From contig JAKSZT010053769.1 in the NCBI GenBank assembly GCA_026826555.1, positions 1,394,505 to 1,458,504 on the forward strand: DNA of 64,000 bases, written 5' to 3'. The position numbers and the translations under genes were made by a program. How positions within the stretch are numbered: the stretch's first letter is position 1; the number at the start of each line of letters is the position of its first letter. Below are positions 11,395-22,209 of this stretch, one piece after another. The notes below the pieces were generated by a model. The model was not told where the DNA came from and ran no database searches. It was given only the letters and a program-made list of their open reading frames with translations. Source of the DNA: Tolypeutes matacus. Its lineage: Eukaryota; Chordata; Mammalia; Cingulata; Chlamyphoridae.

Positions 11395-13990
11395 CCACTG
11401 CCTGTTTATGTATGGCTTGCAAGTTAAGAAGGGCTTTTACATTTTTAAATGGCTAAGAGAAAGTCAAACTAAGAGGACCCTGATCAAGATGATGAGTCAG
11501 ACATTTCAAGGCCCTGTCCCCCAAAGAAACTTTGAACAACCAGCAAGAAATGGCAGAAACATCTTTATCAAAGCTCTAGAAAACAGTTAAAGAACAGCAG
11601 TAACAGAGTAGGTGTCAAATCAAGAAAAAGGCCACTCAAAATTGGTAGGCTGTCATGGAAACCTGGGTGGGCCTTCCCCAGGCTCTGCTCACTGGCTTAG
11701 TGCAGCGCTGGTCCATTCTCTCAGTGCAATTCTCAGTCACAGTTCTGGAGGGAGCACAGTAACCCTCATGCCCTTACTGGGGGTAAGTATATCTGCACAA
11801 TCTGTCTGGTGGTGGCCCAAGGACTTAGCCATCCTAGAACTTGCCCTGTATATAAAAACAGCTACAAAACTCTCCTTCAGAACCCTGTGGAAAAGCAGTT
11901 GAGTCACGCTCTTCAAGGCAAGTGATGCTAACTGTAAGACATACAGTACTGTGCCCAGGACCATGAGAAAATGGTTTCCTAAGAAAGAGGGGGCATTCTC
12001 ATATATGTATAAATGGGGCAATTCCTAGGGCTATGTGTGCATTCCCAAGACATTTGCAGAAAGGACCTGCAAGGCCTTATGCTTTGGCCTGGAGCTATTC
12101 TCTTAATTTACTGTATGGATAAGCCCTGAGGGGGAACTCTTGCACAAGTTAGTTTACAAAGACTGGAAAATGAATTTTTTTTCCTCCTCTTCTCTACCTC
12201 CTCCTTCTTTTTGTTAGTTCCCAGCAATCAAGGAAAACTCTGTCTTAGCACTAACTATAAATAAGTTTAATGAACAGACAGTCTAAATTCCAGCAATAAC
12301 ACATTAAAATATCAAAATGTCCAGGTTGCAACAAAAAGTTATGCAAGATACAAAGAAACAGGAAGCAACGGCCCAAGCAAAGGAGTAAATGAAAGCATTA
12401 GAAACATCACCAAGAAGGACCAGACCTAGGGCATACTTAAAAGACAAAGACTTTTAAGTAAATGACCCTAAATATGCTTATAGAGCTAATGGAAATCATG
12501 CACAAAGAACAAAAGGATATCAGGAAAATGATAGATGATTACAAAGAGAATATCAATAGAGTGATGGAAATTATCAAAAGGAACCAAATAGAGCTGATGG
12601 ACACAACAACAGAAATTAAAGATATCCTATAGGGGTTCAGCAGCAGATTGGAACTGGCAGAAGAAAGAATCAGTGAAGTTGAATATATGACAATTGAAAC
12701 TGTTCAGTCTGACAAGCAGAAAGAAGAAAGAATGAAGAAAACTGAACAGAACCTGGGGAACTTGTGGGACACCATCAAGGATACCAATAAGCATTGTAGG
12801 AGTCTTAGAGGGAAAAGAATATTCCAAGAAATAATAGCTGTAAACATTTCAAACTTAATGAAAGACATGAATATACACATCCAAAATGTTTAACAAACTC
12901 CAAATAATATAAACCCAAATAGACCCACACCAAAGCAGTACAATAAAAATGTTGAATGTCAAAGATAAATAGAGAATTCTGAAAGCTGCAAATGAGAAGC
13001 AATATGTAACATTCAAGGGAGCTTTGATAAGATTAAATACTGATATCTTATTGGAAATCATGGAGGCAATAAGGCAGTGGGATGACATATGACATATTTA
13101 AAGTGAAGAAAGCAAAAAAAAATGTCAAACAAGAATTCTATATCAAACAAAACTGCCTTTAAAAAAATGAGAGCGAGTTTAAGACATTCCCAGATAAACA
13201 AAAGTTAAGAGGTTCATCACCATGAGATCTACCATACAAGAGATACTCAAGAGAGTTCTGCAGGTTGAAAGTAAAGGACAATAAGCAATAGATTGAAGCT
13301 GCATGAAGATATAGAGATCTTGGGTGAGGGTAATGACATAGGTAAATATAAACGCCAGTGCCATCGTATTTTTGGTGTGTAACTCCATTTTTAATTCCTA
13401 CAGGATTTAAAAGGCAAATACATAAAATGTAATGGTAAGGGGTCGGATGTAGCTCAACTGGTTGGGCGTCCGTCTCCCATATGGAGGGACCCGGGTTCGA
13501 TTCCCGGACCTCCCGGTAAAAAAAAAAAAAAAAAAAAAAAATGTAATGGTAAATCTGTGGTGGTTTTGGACTCATAACATACAAGCATGTAGTTAGTAAC
13601 ATAAAGGAGGGGGGACAGAGGGATATAGAAACATAGTTTGTGTATACTATTGAAATTAAGTTGGTATCAGAGCAAACAAGATTGTTATAGATTTAGAATA
13701 TTAAATTTATGCACTATGGTAACTACAAATAAAATATCAAAGAACATACAAGTTCACAGAGGCAGAGATAAGGGTCTTCCAGGGTTGGGGGAAAGAGGGT
13801 ATTGGGAGTTAAAGCATAATGGGTGTAGGGTTACTGTTTAGGGAAATGGGAAAGTTTTCGTAATGGAAGGTTATGAGAGTACCACAATATTGTGAATGTG
13901 CTTGATCCCACTGAATGGTGTGCTTGGGAGTCACTGAGATGAGAAAATTTATGTTTTATATTCATAATTTAAAAAAGGAAAGAAAGTGCA
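11395..13990 (+). mobile_element. HAL1 (half-L1) retrotransposon, decayed, sense
   Basis: HAL1 elements are L1 derivatives that keep an ORF1-like gene but lack ORF2. Here an ORF1-type region at about 12420-13240 (fragments 'gcttatagagctaatgg', 'gaacaaaaggatatcagg', 'tcagcagcagattgg', 'gacaccatcaagga', 'cattcccagataaac') passes directly into a 3'UTR with 'gataaatataaacgccag'-like text and 'gtaggttactgtttagg', with no reverse transcriptase region between. The 11.4-12.4 kb part fits its 5' region. Many stops and indels make it non-coding: the longest remnant frame is 12648-12893. A SINE interrupts it at 13439-13537. HAL1 is reported, as I recall, to have stayed active late in xenarthrans. Confidence 0.8.
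13439..13537 (+). mobile_element. Short tRNA-like SINE with 15-bp target duplication
   Basis: About 80 bp of tRNA-like sequence ('gggtcggatgtagctc' with A-box, 'gggttcgattcccgg' with B-box) followed directly by an A-tail of 20 or more. It is flanked by the perfect 15-bp repeat aaaatgtaatggtaa at 13424-13438 and 13538-13552, which proves insertion into the HAL1 3'UTR by L1-type retrotransposition. It lacks the tRNA-unrelated body of the longer SINE copies. Confidence 0.93.
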
Positions 13991-14459
13991 ACTAAATATA
14001 CAATACAATAAAATGGAATTAGCTTGAATGGGTTCTAGCAAGAGAGGAGAAAAGACTCAAAAGGACATTTTTGGGACATATGAAAAAATTGGAATATAGG
14101 CTCTAAACTTTGCATCATTGTTAAACTTTTTGAACTTGATAACTTCACTTAAGGTGGTTACATAAGTGAATATCCTTCTTCTTAGGAAAAGTACAGGCTG
14201 TATAAAGTATTCAAGGAGCATGATGTATAAAACCTGCACTCAAGTATTCAGAAAATGAATTGGTAGAGAGATAGCTAGCTAGCGATTGAGTGATAGAATG
14301 ATATGGCAAATGTGGCAAAATGTTAAAATTGGTCAATCTGGGTATCTGGGGGGACAGTTAGGGGTATGTTGGAGTTTTCTGTATTATCTTGGTAACTGTC
14401 CTATAAGTTTGAAAATGCTTTGAAACAAGTTTAAAAAAATCAAACAAAGAATACTATTT

Positions 14460-14690
14460 CATGATATATAAATATTACATAAAACACAAAATTCAGTGAC
14501 CATAAATTAAATTTTATTGGAATACAGCCACATTCACTCATTTATGCACTGTCTGTGGCTGCTTTAGTGCTGTAATGGCAGAGTTGGGTAGTTATTACAG
14601 AGACCACATGGCCCACAAATCCTAAAATATCTACTATATGGACCTTTAGAGAAAAAAGACTGTTGACTTCTGCTTAAAAGAAACACTAAT
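14460..14690 (+). repeat. Old mammalian DNA-transposon-like repeat
   Basis: 'ttttattggaatacagccacattcactcattt', 'gtctgtggctgcttt', 'ggcagagttgggtagtta', 'cagagaccacatggcccacaaa' and 'gacctttagagaaaaaagac' match an interspersed repeat I know from many mammals, which I believe is a non-autonomous hAT element. I cannot name it securely. Confidence 0.6.
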
Positions 14691-14739
14691 ATTTTCAGCA
14701 CCCCTCTCAATCTGAAGCAGAGTGGGCATCACCATCACC

Positions 14740-15190
14740 AAATCCTCAAGATTGAGGAATGAACAAACGTAAGGTGGGAATGCAACCATGGACCAAAGTA
14801 GACCTTATTGTAGCAATGGAAGACCTTGTAACATCTATATTAAGATAGTGGTCACCAGAGGTTCTGAGGAAAGCGGGAGAGAAAAATAGGTGAAACAGAG
14901 GGCATTGGAATTGTTCTGCATGACATTGCAATGATGGATACGGGCCATTGTACATTTTGTCAAATTCTATAAAACTGTACAGTGCAAAGTGTAAACCATA
15001 AAGTAAACTACAGACCATGGTTAGTAGCAATGTTTCAATATTTGCCCAATTGTAACAAACGTACCACAATAATGTAAGATGTTATTAATAGGGGAAAATG
15101 TGGGTGTGGGAGGGGATGGAGTGTATGGGAATTCCCTATGCTCGCCATGTAACTTTTATGTAATCTAAAACTTCTTTAAAAACAAAGTTG
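14740..15190 (+). mobile_element. L1 3' end (sense)
   Basis: 3'UTR signatures in order: 'gtggtcaccagaggttctgagg', 'cagaccatggttagtagcaatg', 'attgtaacaaacgtaccac', 'aagatgttattaataggggaaaatgtgggtgtggg', 'aacttctttaaaaac'. This is a 5'-truncated, moderately old L1. Confidence 0.75.
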
Positions 15191-15870
15191 ATTGTATGGA
15201 AAAAATACTTTCTGGACACTGAGATTTTCACTTCAGTGTTGCACTATACTGCATATCATCACAGTGGCAGGAAAGACTTATTGTCCTGGCACTAATTCTA
15301 CAGTATAGGCATCCACAGGTAGAACAGCTGTTCTCCATCATGCATCCTCAGCCCACTCATGTACTGTGAAGTGTTACAATCACATTGTTATTCATCGTAA
15401 AATACCAAAATTTCCAAACAACTTTATTTCAAAAGAAACTAGAGCATCTTAATGTTTAACATTATGCTCAGCCACTAGCATTTGGTTGACTTTCTTGAGT
15501 GTGAGAAAAAGAAGTGGACTCATAGATAAGCCAGTAGAGGTTGCAACCAGACCCTGGACATACAGGCAGGAGTTAGCCCTACCTGTGACCATTGTCTGTG
15601 AGGTGTTGAGAAATCCCGACATCCTGACATTGGGATGTGTGTGCATCTCAGTGAGGATATTGCCCTTTAAAACTTTTATGTTACGAGGTATACATTGGAA
15701 GGGGAAAACAGCATGCTTCTGAAAGAGCTCCATGTTTTTCCACATATCTCCACAGGGGTAACAGAGGCATGAAAATCTGTCAGCTTACATTGTTTCATAT
15801 TTAAAATAGAGTGTCAGTGAAAGGTACTTCAGATGGAAGCAATTTAGGAATTTACCAAAATTGGTCGCAT
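15191..15870. other. Unassigned intronic sequence
   Basis: Two opposing open frames at 15449-15745 and 15486-15722 overlap each other and resemble nothing I know. No splice-bounded exon is apparent. Confidence 0.4.
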
Positions 15871-15872
15871 TA

Positions 15873-16560
15873 AAGCAGAGTTCTTAACTCGGGGTCTGGG
15901 GATCTGAATGGGGAAAAATATATCTTTATTTTCACTAACATCTAATTGAAATTAAGCACTTCCTTCAAAATTTAGTCAAGAAACCAGAGTTGTTGTAGCA
16001 ATTCCAGTGACTGTCACTGATAAATATCACAAATATTTCTATACCAGAGTAAATATTTCAAAATGCTATTTATACTCATTGTTACTTTGATATTTTAAAA
16101 ATTATTGAGCCTCTGCTAGATTTTTTTTCTGTAATGGGAGCGATAATATCTGTATTTCAGGCCTTGCTGGGAATGTTACAAAATTTAATGAGATTTGTAT
16201 GAAAGCAAATTATAAACTGTACTACACTATGCAGATTTAAGAGGGTGTTATTTGAAAGGATTATCCCCCATTTTCTTTGTATTTTCTCTCACATCTTCGG
16301 ATAGCTCATCCTATGTCCTGAGTTTTGCAGGGCTCATTTGTTAGATTTTTAAAAGTTAATTTGTTAATAAAGAAGCCTAATTATCACTAAAGCAAATCTT
16401 AATAGTATTTCAATATAATTGGCTTCTTTTGTTATCCTATATATTTAATTTTAAAAATTTTAAAACTTTACTATGAGAAGAGTCAGCTTTCACCAGTTTC
16501 ACCTGTCTGCCAGAGGGGACAATGGCACAAAAATGATAAGAAACCCTGCTTTAGAGTTTA
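15873..16560. mobile_element. Old hAT-like DNA transposon with inverted ends
   Basis: The left end 'cagagttcttaactcggggtc' and the right end 'gataagaaaccctg' form imperfect terminal inverted repeats. The interior ('ttattttcactaacatctaattgaaatt', 'ctatgagaagagtcagctttcaccag', 'tgccagaggggacaatggcacaaaaa') matches a common non-autonomous mammalian DNA transposon. No transposase reading frame is present. Confidence 0.7.
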
Positions 16561-17465
16561 AGTTGCCTTTGACTTTGTAAATTTTTTCTTGAGCATTGCT
16601 TGTGTGGCATTATTTTGTTACATGGGTAAGCAGGGTGTGAATGTAAAATTGGAATGTCAGGGGCACAGTATAGATTGGAGAACACAGGAACTGCACAGCT
16701 AAAAAGTGGGTAATATTTATTCAAAGCTTAGTTTCTTCATTTTTTGACAGCTATGCCCTGATGATATGTCTCATTTGTAATTGTTTCAGGTTGCCATATG
16801 TGAGGGAACAGAAGAGGGTGCATTACAAATACAGACTGAGTGTGGGTTGTAGCATTTCATAGAATGTAGTGTGTACTAAGGGGAGCAGGGCAGGGCAGAC
16901 CCCTTTGTGCTTGGTGCCCAGCAACATGCAGCACCCTGTGAGAAGCCATGTGCTGGGAACACTCATTGACTCAGCAGAGGCATTTTGCAATTGCCATAAT
17001 TGCTAACTATACCACATCTATTAAATTCTTATATTGCCACAGTGAGATGAGGCTACCTATGGTGCTATACCTTAGGACTGTATGTAGATTGTGGTGCCTT
17101 CCAGTAATGTTTCACCTATCTAGCAACTACATGTAGTATGCCTGAGGATGCTGAGCAAACTAAAGCCAAGGGATATGTGAAATTCATCCATCAAAGTGAG
17201 TGCATTTTAGTTCTAAGTTTCTCCCTCAACATGTCCTTCCATGGCTGATCATCTTAATTTGGATGTACTTCTCACAAGCATCACTGGTTGTTTTCCCTGA
17301 CCTCCATAAATTATAAGATGCAAATTAAAATAGGGGGTGTGAGTGGAGAGGATAGTAGCAATAATTTATTGATAAGAAGTCGGTGCTTCATCATATATGT
17401 GTGTAAGCATAAAACCAGCTTTCTTTGCACCTTTAGGAAACACATTGCACAATTGTAGATATATT
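16561..17465. other. Unassigned intronic sequence
   Basis: Apart from a G-rich patch near 16880-16900 nothing stands out. No coding signal. Confidence 0.45.
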
Positions 17466-17479
17466 AACAAGGGAGAAAG

Positions 17480-17705
17480 GAAATGGGAAGGGATACTATG
17501 TATGTCATGCCTACTATGAGCAGACATCTGCTAGTGGATTTACAGTTATTTTTCCATTTAAGACTCCCAGCAATCCTTTGAGGCTATTATACTCATATTA
17601 TTGATAAAGAAACTTGGTAACTTTCCAAAACCTCACAGACAGTAGAAAATCTGGTTTTCCAACTAGGCATACTTGACTCCAAATCCCATGTTACTATACA
17701 TACTG
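17480..17705 (-). repeat. MIR relic (antisense)
   Basis: 'tactatgagcagacatctgctag', 'catttaagactcccagcaatcctttgaggctattatac', 'gataaagaaacttggtaac' and 'gactccaaatcccatg' follow the antisense MIR order. Confidence 0.7.
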
Positions 17706-20700
17706 ACAATAGTAAGAATTAATCAATTAAATGTTATCAGTGATGGAAGAGAAAAAAAAAAAAACTGTACAAAGAAATAGATACAATGCCTTAACTAGTA
17801 CCATTAACAATCTTACAGCTCAACAGTTTCAGATGGCATTGCCAAATTAAGACATCGAACAAAAATTCCCATTTATAATGACTACTCTAGATCACATGTG
17901 AATTATCCTCTGAAGAATCTATATAAGAAGGCTAAGAAATGCAAAACAAAATGGGGAAGATTGCCATTCCAAATGGTTAAAATGTAAAAACTAAAAAAAA
18001 TAGAATCTGGTAAATAAATGAATAAATAGGAGTTATCTGGAAAATCTAGCAGAGTGAAATATTATATTCTCTGTTGACATCTGATAAATGAGGGGTTAAG
18101 GTACATATACAGAATTGCACACATACACATATATACATTTATGTTTATATTTATATATTCATAATGGAATCACATGCCTGACTTTAAAAATGACTTTTAA
18201 AGAAAGAATGAATTTGATCATCTCTTCTAAAGCCATCTGGTTTTTGAAAACCACCAGGCAGAGCTGACTATAACTTTATGTGTTTTGATTCTAAAATTCT
18301 GAACTTCCCTAAATGGATCCAAAAAAAGTAGAGAACAGAAACCACAGTATGGCAAGTTGTCAACAACCTCCCTAGCAAGACAAAAGTGGTTCAGGGTCTG
18401 CAACTCACTTTGTTCTGGGGTACTTGAAAGGTGATCTTCACTCTTGGACACACAACTCAAGAAATCAGAAGCATTTCATTCACATGGCCCATAGAAAGCA
18501 AGTTTAAAGACTTCCCACAGCAATCCCTTGCTGCAATTGGCAACGTGTCTTACCAGTAAATAAAAGCAGAGAGTTTATGAGCACAAGCTAGCAGTGAATA
18601 TGAACACGGCTGCTTCTGGGTGCTTGAGCAAGTTTGTTCTTGTTAAGCTTTGTGAAGGGATTGAAGGCTCTCACTTGTTTTCTGTGTGAATGAACCGTTA
18701 GTGTGTGTGGGAATGTTTTCACAGCACCATGCTCCCCTGCCCTCTTGCATAAACCAAGCTACTTCACGTGTCTCCTCATATTAGCACCACCACTAAACAA
18801 AGCAAGTGCTCATGAACGAAGGCTGATGTCAGCAAATTCTGAATAGCTTCTGGAGGGGCATCCTGCATCCTCACATTCATGCCTGCTAAGGGGATGAAGT
18901 CACCGGGGAGATCACCAACCTTTATTCTCCTAAGAATTAAGCAGTTCCAGCAATTTAAGAAAATTAAATCTAATTTAAAAATCAAATTCTATGAATTTGA
19001 AACAATGTTGTTAATAAAAAAATAATTTAATAGGGGCCAATATTACTTTACATATGACTAGGTATGTAGTCTTTTCATTCACTTTCCAGAAGCACTGTTA
19101 AAATCAGTCAATAAGTTTCTGAGATATATTATAGAATCTAATGAAATAATTTAACTTTAGTTACAGTGAAATATGAAAAAACACTTGTGAAAATCAATGA
19201 AATGTTTAAAACGGCCATGCATTTAAAACTCACTGATAAACATAATCCTGAAAATTTAAATAATGACAAAACATGAAGCTGTTTTTGATATGCAATTTAT
19301 CCTAGTTACATCCTAACAAGCATGTACTCCTAGGAAAAAAACTGACTTTATCATATTTGGGGTTATTGCACTTTCTCAGACCATTTGCATAAAACACTGT
19401 TGGGTCACAGATAAATCTTCCTCTCCTGGCAGTTCGTCTTTGGCAAGAGGAGGCTATATGACTAAAAAGAATTAAATCTCAGCAACCTTCATTTGGAACT
19501 TTTTGGCTGGTAAAATATAGGATTATTCTCTGAAATCTAGTGTCTTGCCAGAGAACCCTTGAAAACTTGTTCAGTTCAAGGCTCTGCACAGCAAGAATGT
19601 CATAGTTTCTGCTGAGAACAATATGTGGGTTTAAGAGGTTTTGCTGTTATGAAGGACTGAGGCCTTCCCTCTAATGAACTGAGACAGGAATTGTTATTGC
19701 CTTTATATCACCATTGCTTAGTATCACCATTGCCTCACGGTTTAAAGATGAGCAGTTCTTGACTCATCAATGTCTCTAGGAAAGATTTATTAGAGTCTGG
19801 GAATACTTTGCTTAATTTGTTTTTTTTTTTGTTTTTTAAAAGCTTTTAACAGATTGTGGACAGATGGACCATCGTATTTAATAGGCTATCTGTCAGCAAG
19901 TCAACACAGCTTAGTATACACCTCAATTCTTCTACTTTGTATATATTCTTCCTTTTTTTCCTTTTGTATGCAGCAAGATAATTTTATTTCCTGACCTTTA
20001 TTGCTACAGAAACAGAATTATATTACTGTCTTGGATTACCAAATTGAATTAATGTTGACATAAGTAGTTTTATTTGGATGGGATTTTAAAATTAATCCCA
20101 TTTGTAAATACTTATAAGAAATACAATCTTCTTTGTCATGTCAATTATAAAGTTAGCAGAGAAATCATTCCACACATGAAATCACTTAGGAGAGAGAAGT
20201 TACAAACTACTACTGTATATGAGGTTTTCAGTATCTATTCACCTCATGGTGCTTATTAATCATGGACTGACAAATTTACAAAGAACTTGAATTAAAAAAA
20301 TAATAACCCTTGTATATAGACATGTTGAGGGATTCACATAAATACAAAAGGTCTCTGTGAAAAACTTTTCCTTTATGTTTTAAAAGCACGTCATTTTCTC
20401 ATTACAAAAACAGTTACTGGTATTAGTCTAGATTTTAGGAAGTACAGAAACATGACTAAGAGTAATGTGCAAAGTAAAAATGGAACATTCAAAGTACCCT
20501 GATTTCTAATAACACTTGAGAAATATAAGAGAAGTTCAAATGCAAACTTTCTGATTTCCAACACTGTGAAACGAAGGACTTTAGCTCCCCTTTCAAAGAG
20601 TTGCTTTAGGCTGGGGGAAGCCAAAACCTCCCTTATAGTACAAACTTTGCTACTATAACTCTTTCTTCCTCTACCTCTTCTTATAAGAGATATAGCCTTT

Positions 20701-21935
20701 TAATACTTTAAAATGCTAGTGCATTGATACACTGGCTGCAAAGAAAAAAATATTCTTTTTAACCATATTCTTTTAAAAGTTATTTGTTTAAAAGGGCTTC
20801 ACTGTATTGGTCTTGTAGCCCTTCATACAACAGAACAAAAGCAGTTCTATGAAAGAAGGCTAAACTTGGACAAACCGTTAAAAAAAAGCAAAGTTCCTCT
20901 CTGTTTTTATCAAATTTGATTGCTGCAGCTGTTCCCAGTTTCTGTATTTTAAAAATAGCCTTATTCAGTGCCTTGTTGGCTAAAGGCCAGAGTGCCATTA
21001 GAACATGCTGTACGGGAAAACCTCTATTCAGTTACAGATACAGAAATATATTTAAGATCAGTGGGGGTCATCTGTAGCAAACACTTGTAAAGGAAAATAG
21101 AATTTTAATGTGCATGGACTGATCCCCACATTTAGTGTACAGTTTAAAGGCCCATGCAGAATCTTGCAGTTAATTTTGTTTCTCTTAGGTAAAAATGCAG
21201 AACGAATATCAACTTCATTGGAAACATACTATTAGACAGGTCTATTTCTCAAATAGCAGTTGTATAGCTGAGATACATATTTCAAAGAATACCTACCAGT
21301 GCTTTTTGTTTGACAAACTCACAAGTATCCATTGGTCAAAAGGTAGGATTAATGAGCAAACGCTACAAATGGAATAGCAACTTCTCTGTTATAGGCCACC
21401 TAACTAAGGTTACCAGATGTGAAATAAACCAATCTGCCCAAGGAAAATGGGTCCAGTGACTCATTTGGGACTGATGAATTCATGTCTTTGGGCTCAAAGT
21501 GGGTGGGGATAGAGTCAAAGCACAAAATTATTAAGTTGAGTCTCAGAGCTGAACGCTACATCTACTCAGGTCTCTCCTTTTTTCCATTCAGGTTCAGCAA
21601 AGGATTGAAACTAGCATTTGGTACTGAACAGATTTATAAAGGAATGTTAATTGGAGTTGCAAGTAAAAAAGAATCTGCGTGGGTCATCAATAAAGAGAAG
21701 ACATTTTTGAAGCCAGAGAATAAGAGTAGTGATGGCTCTACTAGTTGATGGCTCTGGAAAAGTCTGGGAGGCTATTGAGGTGAGATGGGGGTGGGGAAGG
21801 GATGGTATGTGGAAGCTCAGAGACAATTGTTTGGAAATATTTTAATAATTTAACGTTTAGTGAAGCTATGCTGAATAACAGGCCAAAGAGGAAGGTACTA
21901 AACTGAAACATGACTCAGAAGTTGTGATTTCTAAT
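17706..21935. other. Long stretch without recognised repeats
   Basis: About 4.2 kb in which I recognise no SINE, LINE or DNA transposon, unusual beside its repeat-dense neighbours. It is A+T-rich with several T- and A-runs (17750-17765, 19820-19840). Small open frames occur on both strands (for example 18227-18460 minus, 20391-20624 minus, 21482-21748 plus) but none has convincing splice borders or a known product. Low repeat load can reflect regulatory constraint or only old, unrecognisable repeats. Confidence 0.4.
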
Positions 21936-21939
21936 TCTG

Positions 21940-22045
21940 AATTTCTCTTTAATTACGAAGGTGACCTCAAGCAAGTAATTTAATAACTTTGGGACCCAGT
22001 TATGCTATCTCCAAAAGAGAAATGATACTCACTTTACCACCTGGG
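21940..22045 (+). repeat. MIR relic
   Basis: 'gaaggtgacctcaagcaagtaatttaataactttgggacccagttatgctatctcc' fits the sense MIR core ('gtgaccttgggcaagttacttaacctct...'). Confidence 0.6.
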
Positions 22046-22161
22046 ATAAAAATCCCTTGTTTCAATCTGTCCCACAGTAATTTTCCTGCTCATTCTCTTC
22101 ATCTTTCTACTAAAGATGCTTTTTGCATAAATGACAATCAATTATATCTGTGAATGCTACA

Positions 22162-22206
22162 CTATATATATATATATATATATAATTTTATATATATATA
22201 TAAAAT
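22162..22206. repeat. (TA)n inverted dinucleotide tract
   Basis: About 20 bp of alternating TA, then 'attt', then a second TA run that mirrors the first. The whole forms a near-perfect palindrome of about 45 bp, able to extrude as a cruciform. Confidence 0.85.
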
Positions 22207-22209
22207 TAG

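Noticed and set aside
13159..13602. 147-codon minus-strand frame, the longest in the window
   Set aside because: It spans antisense HAL1 sequence and the inserted SINE with its poly-A tail. It is a shadow of mobile elements.
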